From the NCBI GenBank assembly GCA_016296185.1, contig JAEDJT010000027.1, positions 1-19,782 of the forward strand: a stretch of 19,782 nt of DNA. The letters are read 5' to 3'. Shown in pieces: positions 1 to 7,936 of this stretch (position 1 is its first letter; each line of letters opens with the position of its first letter). The position numbers and the translations under genes are program-made. Under the pieces are notes generated by a model. It saw only the letters and a program-made list of their open reading frames with translations. It ran no database searches and was not told the DNA's origin. The DNA comes from Bacilli bacterium (GTDB lineage Bacteria > Bacillota_I > Bacilli_A > RF39 > UBA660).

Positions 1-1
1 T

Positions 2-2278
2 GCATCTGGCACTACATCAGTAGATACTATTGGCAGTTTATTTACATTAAGAAAAGCAAATGATGAAATAGTAATACCTACTTGGAATGACGGTAAAAGT
101 GTAGCAGGCGCCACTGGTGAAATAATTGCCAATGAGGCAGCTATATTATCAGACCCTATTGCAATCGATAACAACTATAATTACACAATTAGATATAATC
201 CTACTACTACTAATGAGATTAGAATAGCGTTTTACGATAGTTCACAAACTTTTATATCAAGAAGTGACTATTTAACTTCAGGTAATGTAGATACTATCAT
301 AACATTCCCAGGAAATACAGCTTATTTTAGAATTAAATCTGAAAAAGTCGGTATTACAGTGAATGAAGCTAATGATAATATAATACTTAAAAAAGTTAAA
401 AAAGTAGAGGGTTACGTAACTGAAGGATTATCAATGTATATCGATGCTACTCGTGGTTCTATAAGAGATGTAACAGCAAATCACACGATAATTAATAACG
501 GAGTAACTCATACTTCAGATAATAATTATTTGAATTTCGTTTCTACTGAATCTGATTATTTAGGCACAGATTTTGTACCTAACTTAACACAATGGAGTGC
601 CGAAGTGTATTTCCAATATACTAGTATGCCTACAGCTTCACAGGCTATATTTAGTTGGGGAGTTGCTGGCGATAATAACATAAGATTGGCATATAGTAGT
701 AGTACTAGTGCATTAACATTGAAATCTAATGCTGGAACAAACTATCCAATAATTAGCGACCCCAATGAGATAGTGAAACCTCACCATTTAATAATTACGA
801 AGGACAATGGAACTGTTATAACATATCTTGATGGCGTGAAGAGTGTATTAGTTACTGATGCTGCAGTACAAAGTCCTCACGATGGAACATTAAACATAGG
901 TTCTAGATATAGTCCAACAAAATATTTTGCTGATATGAATTTAAGAACATTCAGATTCTATGACGGTAAAGTATTAAGCGATATGGAAGCATTACAAAAT
1001 TATAATTATGAATTAAAAAATAGTTATGTGAGCGAAGGCTTATCAATGTATATCGATGCAAGTGATGTTGCTACTCAAGGCTCAGTAAGAGATATAGTAG
1101 GAAACTATACAGTAACAAATAATGGAGTAAGCTTAACATCTGATAATAAATATTTAAACTTCGTTGCTAGTGAGTCTGATTATATAGATACGAATTTAGT
1201 ACCTAATTTAACTACTTGGAGTGCAGAAGTATATTTCTATTTTACAGATACATCTGAGGCTGTTACACAAGTTATACTTAGTTGGGGAGTAAATGGAAAT
1301 AAAATTAGAATAGGTTATAGTGACTCATATGGTACATTAGTAGCACAATCTAATAATGAAGAAAACCGTACAATAGCTAATACTTCTGATTTACTGTCAT
1401 CACTTCACCATTTAATAGTTACTATGAATAATGGGGCTTTAACATCATATCTTGATGGTGTAAAAACTGTATTATGTGCTAGTGGAGGTATTCAAACTTC
1501 TCACGCAGGAACATTAAAAATAGGTTGTAAATACAATGGAACAGAGCAATTCGCTAATATACATTTAAAATCATTAAGATTCTATGATGGTAAAGTATTA
1601 ACTGATGAAGAAGCATTACAAAATTATAAATATGAAACAAAAAATAATTATGTAACTAACGGATTATCAATGTATATTGATGCTGATGATGTTGCTACTT
1701 ATGGTTCTATAAGAGATATAACAGGTAAACAAACTGTAACTAATCATGGAGTAAGCACTACATTAGATAACGGTTGTTTGAATTTTGTTTCTAGTGAATC
1801 TGATTATATAGATTGTGGATTTAAGCCTAATTTAACTCAATGGTCTGCAGAGGCTTATTTCTATTACCCATCTCTAGAAAATGCAGGAGCTTTATTAAGT
1901 TGGGGTGCTAGTGGAAATAGAACTACTATATCAGTTTGGGATAGTTTTATGATAGCTATAAGGGATGATGTACAACATACAATAACTTCTACAGCACCAA
2001 CTTCATTAACTCACCTTGTATTAACTTATAACAATGGTACAATTATAGCTTATGTAAATGGAGTTAAATCACAAATTACAGCTAGTGCAAATGTAATGTC
2101 ATCACAAGCAGGTAATTTAATGATAGGTACTAAATATAGTGCTTCAGAGGATTTCGCTAATATACATTTAAAATCATTAAGATTCTATGATGGTAAAGTA
2201 TTAACTGATGAAGAAGCATTACAAAATTATAATTATGAAACAAATAGAAATGAAAATATAATACAAGTTACTAAGTAG
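2..2278 (+). CDS. Tail fibre / adhesin with three LamG-like repeats (5' truncated)
   Basis: The reading frame is open from base 2 through the whole upstream stretch, so the gene begins before the window. The in-frame GTG at 359 lies mid-domain and is not a credible start. The first ~120 visible residues look like a beta-sandwich (motif AYFRIKSEKVG) resembling the AYIRFSY segment of the sialidase fibre downstream. Three tandem concanavalin-A/LamG-like repeats of about 200 residues follow, starting with Y at 413, 1025 and 1649. Each opens with YVxxGLSMYIDA and carries LNFV-S/A-SESDY, W-SAE-YF, an HLI/HLV..NNG..YLDGVK core and a closing LRFYDGKVL..EEALQNYxYE. LamG-like domains in phage fibres usually bind glycans, so a host-surface or mucus adhesin role is inferred. 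The location beside other fibre and lysis genes supports a structural protein. The receptor is unknown. Confidence 0.85.
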   Translation, partial: ASGTTSVDTIGSLFTLRKANDEIVIPTWNDGKSVAGATGEIIANEAAILSDPIAIDNNYNYTIRYNPTTTNEIRIAFYDSSQTFISRSDYLTSGNVDTIITFPGNTAYFRIKSEKVGITVNEANDNIILKKVKKVEGYVTEGLSMYIDATRGSIRDVTANHTIINNGVTHTSDNNYLNFVSTESDYLGTDFVPNLTQWSAEVYFQYTSMPTASQAIFSWGVAGDNNIRLAYSSSTSALTLKSNAGTNYPIISDPNEIVKPHHLIITKDNGTVITYLDGVKSVLVTDAAVQSPHDGTLNIGSRYSPTKYFADMNLRTFRFYDGKVLSDMEALQNYNYELKNSYVSEGLSMYIDASDVATQGSVRDIVGNYTVTNNGVSLTSDNKYLNFVASESDYIDTNLVPNLTTWSAEVYFYFTDTSEAVTQVILSWGVNGNKIRIGYSDSYGTLVAQSNNEENRTIANTSDLLSSLHHLIVTMNNGALTSYLDGVKTVLCASGGIQTSHAGTLKIGCKYNGTEQFANIHLKSLRFYDGKVLTDEEALQNYKYETKNNYVTNGLSMYIDADDVATYGSIRDITGKQTVTNHGVSTTLDNGCLNFVSSESDYIDCGFKPNLTQWSAEAYFYYPSLENAGALLSWGASGNRTTISVWDSFMIAIRDDVQHTITSTAPTSLTHLVLTYNNGTIIAYVNGVKSQITASANVMSSQAGNLMIGTKYSASEDFANIHLKSLRFYDGKVLTDEEALQNYNYETNRNENIIQVTK
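1550..2232 (+). repeat. Identical 80-bp blocks in LamG repeats 2 and 3
   Basis: Bases 1550-1629 and 2153-2232 are identical over 80 positions, and after one mismatch a further ~11 bases match (TATGAAACAAA). They encode the closing strand of LamG repeats 2 and 3 (FANIHLKSLRFYDGKVL). Repeat 1 ends with a diverged version (NLRTFRFYDGKVLSDMEAL). DNA-level identity, including synonymous positions, points to recent duplication or gene conversion rather than only protein-level constraint. Confidence 0.9.
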
Positions 2279-2295
2279 AAGAAGGTGATATATAT

Positions 2296-3351
2296 ATGTC
2301 TAGAATATTTTCAATTTATCAAAATAAATTAATCATATATAATAGTACAACACAACCTAGTCAAAACGCAATTTTGAGTTTAATTAAAAATCAATTAGGT
2401 GTTAAAAAGATTATAGAGGATTCTTCTACTTCTAAAGTTTATATTAATAAAAACGGTGAGTTAATAGTTAAGTCTATTGAATATAGATTAGATACAGATT
2501 TAGGTACACCATTATATACATTCGGATTATTATCTGATGTTCACGTTGATGGCGATGGTGATGATACAGCATATTCAATAAGCGATTTAAATAATGCTAT
2601 TAAATTTTTTAATGATGAAGGTTGTGAATTTATTGCATATTGTGGAGATTTGACTTATAATGGAAGAGATGTGGATTTTACAGCTTTAAAATCGTGTCTT
2701 GATACTTCTACTATACCAAACTATACTGTACGAGGAAATCACGATTGTCATAATACTGTAGATATGTATAAAAATGCAACAGGAATGGAGTTAGATTATA
2801 CAATAACTAAGAATAATGATTTATTTATATTCCTAAGTTTAGATAATGATAATAGTAGAGACACAGACGGCGGACTAACTCAAGAAAAAGTCGATTGGCT
2901 TACTAATATAATAAATAATAGTAGTAATCAAAGAATATTTTTATTTTATCATTACTTCTTTAGAAATACAAGTGGAGATGGAGAAGGAAGAAGTTATCCA
3001 TATGGTACTATAGGAGATGGGTCTCTTGTTAGTTATGCTCAAGATTTTGTTAATCTAGTAAACAATACTCCAAACTTGATATTCTGTACAGGTCATTCAC
3101 ATTTTAAATTTAATTTACAGGACACAAATCCCAATGCTAACTATTATCACTTAAATAATGGGTGTTATTATATCCATGTTCCTAGTGGAGCTAAACCAAG
3201 AATTCCAAATACTTCAGGTGGAGTTGAAAGTTTATATGCAGATAGTGAAGGATATTTAGTTGAAGTTTATGCAGATAAAGTTTTATTTAAACCAAGAAAC
3301 TTTGTTAGTAATGAATATTTAATACAATATGCTTATATAGTTGAATTATAG
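2296..3351 (+). CDS. Calcineurin-like metallophosphoesterase (tail-associated)
   Basis: This 351-aa protein has the full set of metallophosphoesterase motifs: D81-V-H83 (SDVHVDG), G117-D118 (CGDLTYNG), GNHD at 147-150, an isolated His in YHY near 219, and GHSH at 266-269. These residues bind two metal ions and hydrolyse phosphoester bonds in the family. The N-terminal ~70 residues are outside the catalytic domain and may link it to the virion. The C-terminus (residues ~318-351) is a short beta segment. A good ribosome site (AGAAGGTGAT) precedes the ATG 17 bases after the LamG gene. Its position between tail fibres and lysis genes suggests a virion-associated hydrolase acting on surface polymers such as phosphate-linked teichoic acids or glycerophosphate. 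This substrate is inference; a nucleotidase role is the main alternative. Confidence 0.85.
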   Translation: MSRIFSIYQNKLIIYNSTTQPSQNAILSLIKNQLGVKKIIEDSSTSKVYINKNGELIVKSIEYRLDTDLGTPLYTFGLLSDVHVDGDGDDTAYSISDLNNAIKFFNDEGCEFIAYCGDLTYNGRDVDFTALKSCLDTSTIPNYTVRGNHDCHNTVDMYKNATGMELDYTITKNNDLFIFLSLDNDNSRDTDGGLTQEKVDWLTNIINNSSNQRIFLFYHYFFRNTSGDGEGRSYPYGTIGDGSLVSYAQDFVNLVNNTPNLIFCTGHSHFKFNLQDTNPNANYYHLNNGCYYIHVPSGAKPRIPNTSGGVESLYADSEGYLVEVYADKVLFKPRNFVSNEYLIQYAYIVEL

Positions 3352-3427
3352 ATTGATTAGTAAATACAATTGGTTTATAACATTATTATAAATTGATAAT
3401 TTCAAATAAATAAAGAAAGGGATAAAT

Positions 3428-3739
3428 ATGAATGAAGATAAAATGTATGAAATGCTTATGAGTATTATGCAAGATATAGCAGTAGTCAAATCTAAATTAG
3501 ATACTCTTGAAGAAATAAAAATAGATGCAAAAACTTCTAATGCTAAAATAGAAAGATTAGAAAATATTACTGAAAGACAAGAAAAACAAATAACAACACT
3601 TGAAAATAGAAGTAACACATTGGAACAATTTGTAAGAAATAATATGGTAGAATCAAAGAAGGAAAAAAATAGTATAATGTTAAGTGTAGGTATAGCAGTA
3701 CTTAGTGCAATATTATCTGTATTATTTAGATTTATATAG
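3428..3739 (+). CDS. XhlA-like membrane-anchored coiled-coil protein
   Basis: The 103-aa protein has a long charged coiled coil (residues ~8-78, heptads such as IERLENITERQEKQITTLENR) and one C-terminal membrane segment (~83-103, SIMLSVGIAVLSAILSVLF). This is the layout of the hemolysin XhlA family in Firmicute prophages, which works with holin and amidase in host lysis. An AAAGGG ribosome site precedes the ATG. Amidase and holin genes lie downstream but are separated from it by the sialidase cassette, so the usual compact lysis block is interrupted here. The final TAG overlaps the first base of a promoter-like element. Confidence 0.75.
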   Translation: MNEDKMYEMLMSIMQDIAVVKSKLDTLEEIKIDAKTSNAKIERLENITERQEKQITTLENRSNTLEQFVRNNMVESKKEKNSIMLSVGIAVLSAILSVLFRFI

Positions 3740-3768
3740 GAACAAATGAATGATTTAAATAGTATAAT
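3739..3768 (+). promoter_or_regulatory. Promoter-like element A (GGAACA-N18-TATAAT)
   Basis: GGAACA lies at 3739-3744 and TATAAT at 3763-3768, exactly 18 bases apart. TTTAAATAG comes immediately before TATAAT. The same arrangement recurs at 6727-6756, 9145-9174 and on the minus strand at 16491-16462. The -10 is a perfect sigma-A hexamer, but the -35-like hexamer is not TTGACA. It would drive the 91-aa gene and the sialidase. Confidence 0.65.
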
Positions 3769-3772
3769 CTAA

Positions 3773-3800
3773 TATAGAGAGGATTAAGTTCCTCTCTATA
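3773..3800 (+). promoter_or_regulatory. Hairpin at predicted transcript 5' end (copy A)
   Basis: A perfect 10-bp stem (TATAGAGAGG 3773-3782, CCTCTCTATA 3791-3800) with an 8-base loop begins five bases after the -10 of element A, where transcription should start. No uridine tract follows. A 5'-terminal stem-loop that stabilises mRNA is therefore more likely than a terminator for the upstream gene, though the latter is not excluded. Confidence 0.6.
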
Positions 3801-3828
3801 TAATCTAAAAATAAGAAAGGTGATTTAA

Positions 3829-4104
3829 ATGAAACTAAAAAAAGTAATAGGTGGAAAATTTACAACTAATAAACCTAATCAAGATTTAATGACTACAGTA
3901 GATGATGGAGTAGAAAATAATGTTCTATTACTTACTAATGTTAGTATATGCAATATGGGCGATAATGAAATAAATGTAATAATTAATGGAGGGACTCAAA
4001 TTCCAATTGATGCAAATGAAATATTAAGTTTAGAAGATTTAGTAGTTGGGTCAATAATAGTGGTTGAACAAGGAAGTACTGTTAAATTCTTAGGTTTATG
4101 TTAA
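3829..4104 (+). CDS. Small protein of unknown function preceding the sialidase
   Basis: I do not recognise this 91-aa protein. It has no signal peptide or clear membrane segment and is predicted by eye to be mostly beta strands (NVLLLTNVSICN, NEINVIINGG, GSIIVVEQGSTVKFLG). An AAGGTGAT ribosome site precedes the ATG. Its stop lies 13 bases before the sialidase start, and both genes share one promoter-like element and are enclosed by the 62-bp repeats. They therefore probably function or travel together. A small virion-associated or fibre-attachment protein is a guess from context only. Confidence 0.7.
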   Translation: MKLKKVIGGKFTTNKPNQDLMTTVDDGVENNVLLLTNVSICNMGDNEINVIINGGTQIPIDANEILSLEDLVVGSIIVVEQGSTVKFLGLC

Positions 4105-4117
4105 GGAGGTAATATAG

Positions 4118-6721
4118 ATGAAAATATCTAAAAATAGTAAAGGTATAGGTTGGGAAAAAGAAAACGATGTTAACATAGATGGAGGAAATATAGATTTATC
4201 ATCATATGCAAAGAAAAAAGATATACCTACTAAAACATCACAAATGACAAACGATAGTGACTTCGCTACTAATGCTAGTGTAGATGAGAAGATAGAGGCA
4301 TTAGGTGACGTTGGAACAAATTCACTAGCTGATGAAGATATAACTTCTATAAGTAGAAAATTTACAGTAAACGTGACATCTAGTGTATTGATTAATCCCG
4401 ATGATGGATATATGCAAGGCAAAAAAATATCAGGTGGTAATATTGTAGACGATGCAGATTATAATATAACTTCATTTATACCAGTATCTCCAGGCGATGC
4501 AATTGTTATATCTCATTTAAATAGAATGTTTTGGTGTAATGCTGATAAAGTAAAATTCGACCAACAACAACAAGGTGATACTACTAACTATAGATGTAGT
4601 AATAGTAACTCAAATGTAGCATATATTAGATTTTCATATAGAGCAGAATTTGAAGAACAATTATCTGTTACGATAAATGGAGTGGCATTACCATCTGAAT
4701 CATTTACTCACGAATTAACTCCTAATGCATATGAATTACCTAATATGGTTAGTACTAAATTCTATAAAGATGCAAGAGAAAACGATGAGGCATTTGAAGG
4801 TGTAGATATCTTCTCAATAGAGGGTGGAACTGTTAAGAAACCTAATAGTGAAGAAAATGCAACTTATTATAGAATACCCGCTTTAACTGTATCTAATCAT
4901 GGGACTATAATAGCATTTGCAGATGTTCGTTATGACGCCGCAGCAGACCAAGGTGGACGTATAAGTATATGGTGTAGACGTTCTGAAGATAAAGGTAGAA
5001 CTTGGGGAGATGCTATTGAAGTTTGTAAATATCCTGTAGGAGACGATGGTAACGCAACTTCTGCTAGAGCTAGGGCTATGGACTCTACTGTAATATCAGC
5101 AAGTAATGGTAAAATATTCTGCTTAAATGGTGCATGGAAATCTAATGGGGGGAACTGGTCAACAATACAATTAACTCCAGATACTGACTGGATATTAAAA
5201 TTATCAGTATCTAAAGATGATGGATTATCTTGGACTACTAAAAATCTGTTTGTTGGAGACGGAGCAGTAGCTACTAACTTAACAGGTATGCTTTCAACTT
5301 GTGTATCTTGTTTAGGTGGTGTTGGCCAAGGTATAGAAATGTATAATGGAACTTTAGTATTCCCATTACAATTAACTTTAAGAGAAAATAGTTCTAATAG
5401 AGTATGTGCAACTATTATGTACTCAGAAGATGGTGGAAAGAATTGGAGAATAGCAAGTGGATTCGCTCCAGCAACTAGTGGTGAAGATAATGTTGTAGAA
5501 ATAGAACCTGGAGTTATACTAATGAATGCTAGAAATGCTAATGCAAGACAAACATTTATAACATATGATATGGGTGCAACTTGGTCAGTATATACTCCTA
5601 TGAATGGTAAGATAGGAAATGGTGGTGTTGGTTGTCAAGGTTCTTCATCTAAATTCAAATTCGATAATGGTCACGAAGTATTCTTACATTCTTCTCCAAT
5701 AAATAGAAACGGTAACTATACTAGAGATAGCATAACTTTATATGCATCTTATGATTGGGAGAATTATGATAAGATAGTTACTTATTATCCACAAGCAGGT
5801 AATGGTGCAGGTGCAGGATATTCTTGTTTAGCACCCGCAATTATAGATGGTAAACAATGTTTATTTGCTGTATATGAAAGACAAGGTAATATAGCGTTTA
5901 GAAACTTATCTAATTACTTAGAAGAAATAGAAAATAGAACAAATAAATTCTTCGCCTCAGCAGATAGAACATTCGATATGAATAAAGTTGACCTTCTAAA
6001 ATTATTAGATATTGATTTAATGACATTAAAAGCAATAATTAAAGAGTATAAAGATGGAACTCTAGGCGTACCAAAAGACCCAATATTATCTGCGTTAAAT
6101 GAGGCTATGACAGTGAGCTTAGTAGGTTTAGAAGGAGGTCATGTAATAGACGAAGGTAATGTTGAAAAAGCTTGGACAGTAAATGCAAATAGCTTAACTT
6201 GGGATAATGATTTAAAAGCATTTGATTTCGGTAAAAATGCAGGAAATAGTATCTATACTGAAAACTACAACCCAGGTATAGATTTCACAGTAGACTTTGA
6301 TGTTTATATTGACGGAGCTCCAGGAGTTACTTGGTCATTCTTATTCGCTATAGCAAATACAGGAGGTCAACCAGGATTCGGTTTAGGTATAAATAGTACA
6401 AATACTTGGAATCCTGCGGTAGATGGTAGCGGTTCTGCGACTTATACTGAAAGTAGTTTTGTAGGTAGATGGATACACATAACAGCTACTAAATCATCTA
6501 CTGAGGGTGTTGCTATTTATCAAGACAATGTTTCAGTATACACTAAAGCAGAGGGTACTCACTCTGTAGCACAATATAGTAGATTTACAGTAGGTAATAA
6601 CTGTACTTTAGCTAAAGCATTTGACGGTAAGATAGCTAACTTCAAAGTATTTAATAAAGTCGTATCTGAAGAAGAAAGAACTTATCTATTTAATCATGGT
6701 AAATCAGCTCCATCTGCATAG
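4118..6721 (+). CDS. Tail fibre with GH33 sialidase and LamG-like domain
   Basis: This 867-aa protein is modular. Residues ~1-80 form a fibre-type linker containing SSYAKKKDIPTKTSQ, and ~85-190 are a beta-rich segment. Residues ~228-600 are a sialidase of glycoside hydrolase family 33: YRIP at 251-254 (R252) and four Asp-boxes (289-296 SEDKGRTW, 365-372 SKDDGLSW, 436-443 SEDGGKNW, 482-489 TYDMGATW). The acid/base region is AAADQGG (D277). The glutamate lies in VVEIEPG (E461), a second arginine in MNAR (R472), and the nucleophile tyrosine in GYSCL (Y568). Residues ~670-860 are a LamG-like carbohydrate-binding domain. GH33 enzymes release terminal sialic acids. A virion role in cutting sialylated host-cell glycans or gut mucus is inferred. 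A strong AGGAGG site supports the ATG. Confidence 0.9.
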   Translation: MKISKNSKGIGWEKENDVNIDGGNIDLSSYAKKKDIPTKTSQMTNDSDFATNASVDEKIEALGDVGTNSLADEDITSISRKFTVNVTSSVLINPDDGYMQGKKISGGNIVDDADYNITSFIPVSPGDAIVISHLNRMFWCNADKVKFDQQQQGDTTNYRCSNSNSNVAYIRFSYRAEFEEQLSVTINGVALPSESFTHELTPNAYELPNMVSTKFYKDARENDEAFEGVDIFSIEGGTVKKPNSEENATYYRIPALTVSNHGTIIAFADVRYDAAADQGGRISIWCRRSEDKGRTWGDAIEVCKYPVGDDGNATSARARAMDSTVISASNGKIFCLNGAWKSNGGNWSTIQLTPDTDWILKLSVSKDDGLSWTTKNLFVGDGAVATNLTGMLSTCVSCLGGVGQGIEMYNGTLVFPLQLTLRENSSNRVCATIMYSEDGGKNWRIASGFAPATSGEDNVVEIEPGVILMNARNANARQTFITYDMGATWSVYTPMNGKIGNGGVGCQGSSSKFKFDNGHEVFLHSSPINRNGNYTRDSITLYASYDWENYDKIVTYYPQAGNGAGAGYSCLAPAIIDGKQCLFAVYERQGNIAFRNLSNYLEEIENRTNKFFASADRTFDMNKVDLLKLLDIDLMTLKAIIKEYKDGTLGVPKDPILSALNEAMTVSLVGLEGGHVIDEGNVEKAWTVNANSLTWDNDLKAFDFGKNAGNSIYTENYNPGIDFTVDFDVYIDGAPGVTWSFLFAIANTGGQPGFGLGINSTNTWNPAVDGSGSATYTESSFVGRWIHITATKSSTEGVAIYQDNVSVYTKAEGTHSVAQYSRFTVGNNCTLAKAFDGKIANFKVFNKVVSEEERTYLFNHGKSAPSA

Positions 6722-6726
6722 ATATA

Positions 6727-6756
6727 GGAACAAATTAATAATTTAAATAGTATAAT
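6727..6756 (+). promoter_or_regulatory. Promoter-like element B (GGAACA-N18-TATAAT)
   Basis: GGAACA at 6727-6732 and TATAAT at 6751-6756 are 18 bases apart, with TTTAAATAG before the -10, as in element A. It lies between the sialidase stop and the amidase start and would drive amidase and holin. Confidence 0.65.
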
Positions 6757-6760
6757 ATAA

Positions 6761-6788
6761 TATAGAGAGGATTAATTTCCTCTCTATA
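6761..6788 (+). promoter_or_regulatory. Hairpin at predicted transcript 5' end (copy B)
   Basis: The stem TATAGAGAGG (6761-6770) with CCTCTCTATA (6779-6788) is identical to copy A, with a near-identical 8-base loop. It starts five bases after the -10 of element B. An A-rich run, not a T-run, follows on this strand. Confidence 0.6.
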
Positions 6789-6811
6789 AAAAAAGAAAAG
6801 GAGAGACATAT

Positions 6812-7594
6812 ATGAAAGATTATAAATTAAATGAAACAACCATAGGTACTGCAAAAGTTATAGTTGATATATTACCTAAAGGAAAATGTATACCTAATGT
6901 AAAAATAAATCCTACTAGTATTACAATTCATAATACAGGTAATATAGGAGCACCTGCTAAAAATAATCATAATTATATGAAAAATTGTAATAAAAACGGT
7001 GATAGAATTGCAAGTTGGCATTTTACAGTTGGGTGGGATGAAATCTATCAAGCACAATCTACTAATTATAAATGTTATCATGCTGGAAATGCAACAGGAA
7101 ATGCTACTTCAATAGGTATAGAAATATGTATGTATAATGATAAAGAAAAACAAAAACAAGCATATTTAAACGCAATTGCATTAGTAAAAATTTTAATGGC
7201 TTATCATGGATTTAATATTAATCAAGTTAAGCAACATTACAATTGGACTAAAAAAGATTGTCCAACTTGGCTAAGAAGCGGTAAGTTTGGATATACATGG
7301 AATTGGTTTATTGAACAATGTAAAGATAAACCAACTATAAATGTTAATATACCATCTACTGAAAAACCATTTAAAAATGGAGATTATAAAGAAGTAGAAA
7401 TGGTAGTAACTGCTAACACATTAAATATAAGAAAAGGTAGACCTAATCAAGCTAACTATTCTAGAATAGTAGGAACTTTAAAAAAAGGTCAAGTAGTAAA
7501 AGTTAGTTATTGTTTAGACAATTGGTTTAGCATATATATCGATGGTGTATGTAATCCAGGATTTATATGTGGAAATTATTTAAAATTAAAATAA
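6812..7594 (+). CDS. Endolysin: N-acetylmuramoyl-L-alanine amidase with SH3b domain
   Basis: The 260-aa protein has an N-terminal Amidase_2/PGRP-type domain (residues ~30-165) and a C-terminal bacterial SH3 domain (~195-258, motif TANTLNIRKGR). Zinc ligands are visible as H40 (TIHNTGN), H142 (QHYNW) and C150 (KKDCP). SWHFTVG and the acidic SIGIEI segment (E104) complete the active-site pattern. The family cleaves the amide bond between MurNAc and the peptide stem, and SH3b domains bind the Gram-positive wall. No signal peptide is seen, so release should need the holin. A GGAGAG ribosome site precedes the ATG, and the stop overlaps the holin ribosome site. Confidence 0.92.
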   Translation: MKDYKLNETTIGTAKVIVDILPKGKCIPNVKINPTSITIHNTGNIGAPAKNNHNYMKNCNKNGDRIASWHFTVGWDEIYQAQSTNYKCYHAGNATGNATSIGIEICMYNDKEKQKQAYLNAIALVKILMAYHGFNINQVKQHYNWTKKDCPTWLRSGKFGYTWNWFIEQCKDKPTINVNIPSTEKPFKNGDYKEVEMVVTANTLNIRKGRPNQANYSRIVGTLKKGQVVKVSYCLDNWFSIYIDGVCNPGFICGNYLKLK

Positions 7595-7608
7595 GGAGAA
7601 TGATAAAT

Positions 7609-7881
7609 ATGAAATTAAATTTAAAAGTTAGATTACAAAATCCTGTGTTTGTAGCACAAATAGTTATGAGTATATTAGTTCCAATTCTTGGATATTGTGG
7701 ACTTACAGTTGCAGATTTAACAACTTGGAAAGCATTAGGGGATGTATTATTAAATGCTTTATCTAATCCATATTGTTTAGGACTTATGGTGGTGTCAGTT
7801 TATAATGCTTTAATAGACCCTACTACACCAGGTCTTAAGGATTCACAAAAAGTATTAGAAAAAAAAGACATAAATGATTAA
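7609..7881 (+). CDS. Holin, phi-LC3-like
   Basis: I place the start at the ATG at 7609, giving 90 aa (MKLNLKVRL). It lies 10 bases after AAGGAG, whereas the earlier in-frame ATG at 7600 is too close to that site and a longer frame from 7567 would overlap the amidase. Two hydrophobic segments (residues ~13-31 and ~54-68) are joined by a turn containing ADLTTW. The tail is polar (DPTTPGLKDS). RLQNPVF at the N-terminus and DPTT-GL-DS at the end are typical of the phi-LC3 holin family of Firmicute phages. It would form membrane holes that let the amidase reach the wall. It ends just before a strong terminator. Confidence 0.85.
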   Translation: MKLNLKVRLQNPVFVAQIVMSILVPILGYCGLTVADLTTWKALGDVLLNALSNPYCLGLMVVSVYNALIDPTTPGLKDSQKVLEKKDIND

Positions 7882-7886
7882 TCTGA

Positions 7887-7907
7887 GGGGATATAATATC
7901 CCCTTTT
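7887..7907 (+). terminator. Rho-independent terminator after the lysis genes
   Basis: GGGGATA (7887-7893) pairs with TATCCCC (7897-7903) around a 3-base loop and is followed by TTTT. It starts five bases after the holin stop and separates lysis genes from the recombinase-like genes. Confidence 0.85.
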
Positions 7908-7936
7908 ACATAATCCTAATATAAGGAGGTGATATT

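Larger units (their letters stand above)
3739..6788 (+). repeat. 62-bp direct repeats flanking the 91-aa gene and sialidase
   Basis: Bases 3739-3800 and 6727-6788 match at 58 of 62 positions by eye. Both cover the promoter-like element and the complete hairpin. They lie 2988 bp apart in direct orientation and bracket exactly two genes, the 91-aa protein and the sialidase fibre. Homologous recombination between them would delete or swap the cassette cleanly. Confidence 0.85.

Noticed and set aside
359..2278. GTG at 359 as the start of the first fibre gene
   Set aside because: The same frame is open back to base 2 with fibre-like sequence and there is no ribosome site before 359, so the gene is cut by the window edge.
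3352..3427. AT-only inverted repeat (TTTATAA..TTATAAA) between the phosphoesterase and XhlA-like genes
   Set aside because: The stem has no G-C pairs and is expected by chance in such AT-rich DNA. I do not call it a terminator.
3346..3618. Minus-strand open frame opposite the XhlA-like gene
   Set aside because: It is a shadow of the plus-strand coding sequence with no ribosome site. The same applies to minus-strand frames at 4096-4422, 6872-7081, 9585-9779 and 12133-12411, and to plus-strand frames at 15515-15709, 18353-18631 and 19415-19663.
7567..7608. N-terminal extension of the holin (MWKLFKIKIRRMIN)
   Set aside because: It overlaps the amidase gene, and the ribosome site at about 7593-7598 is placed for the ATG at 7609.
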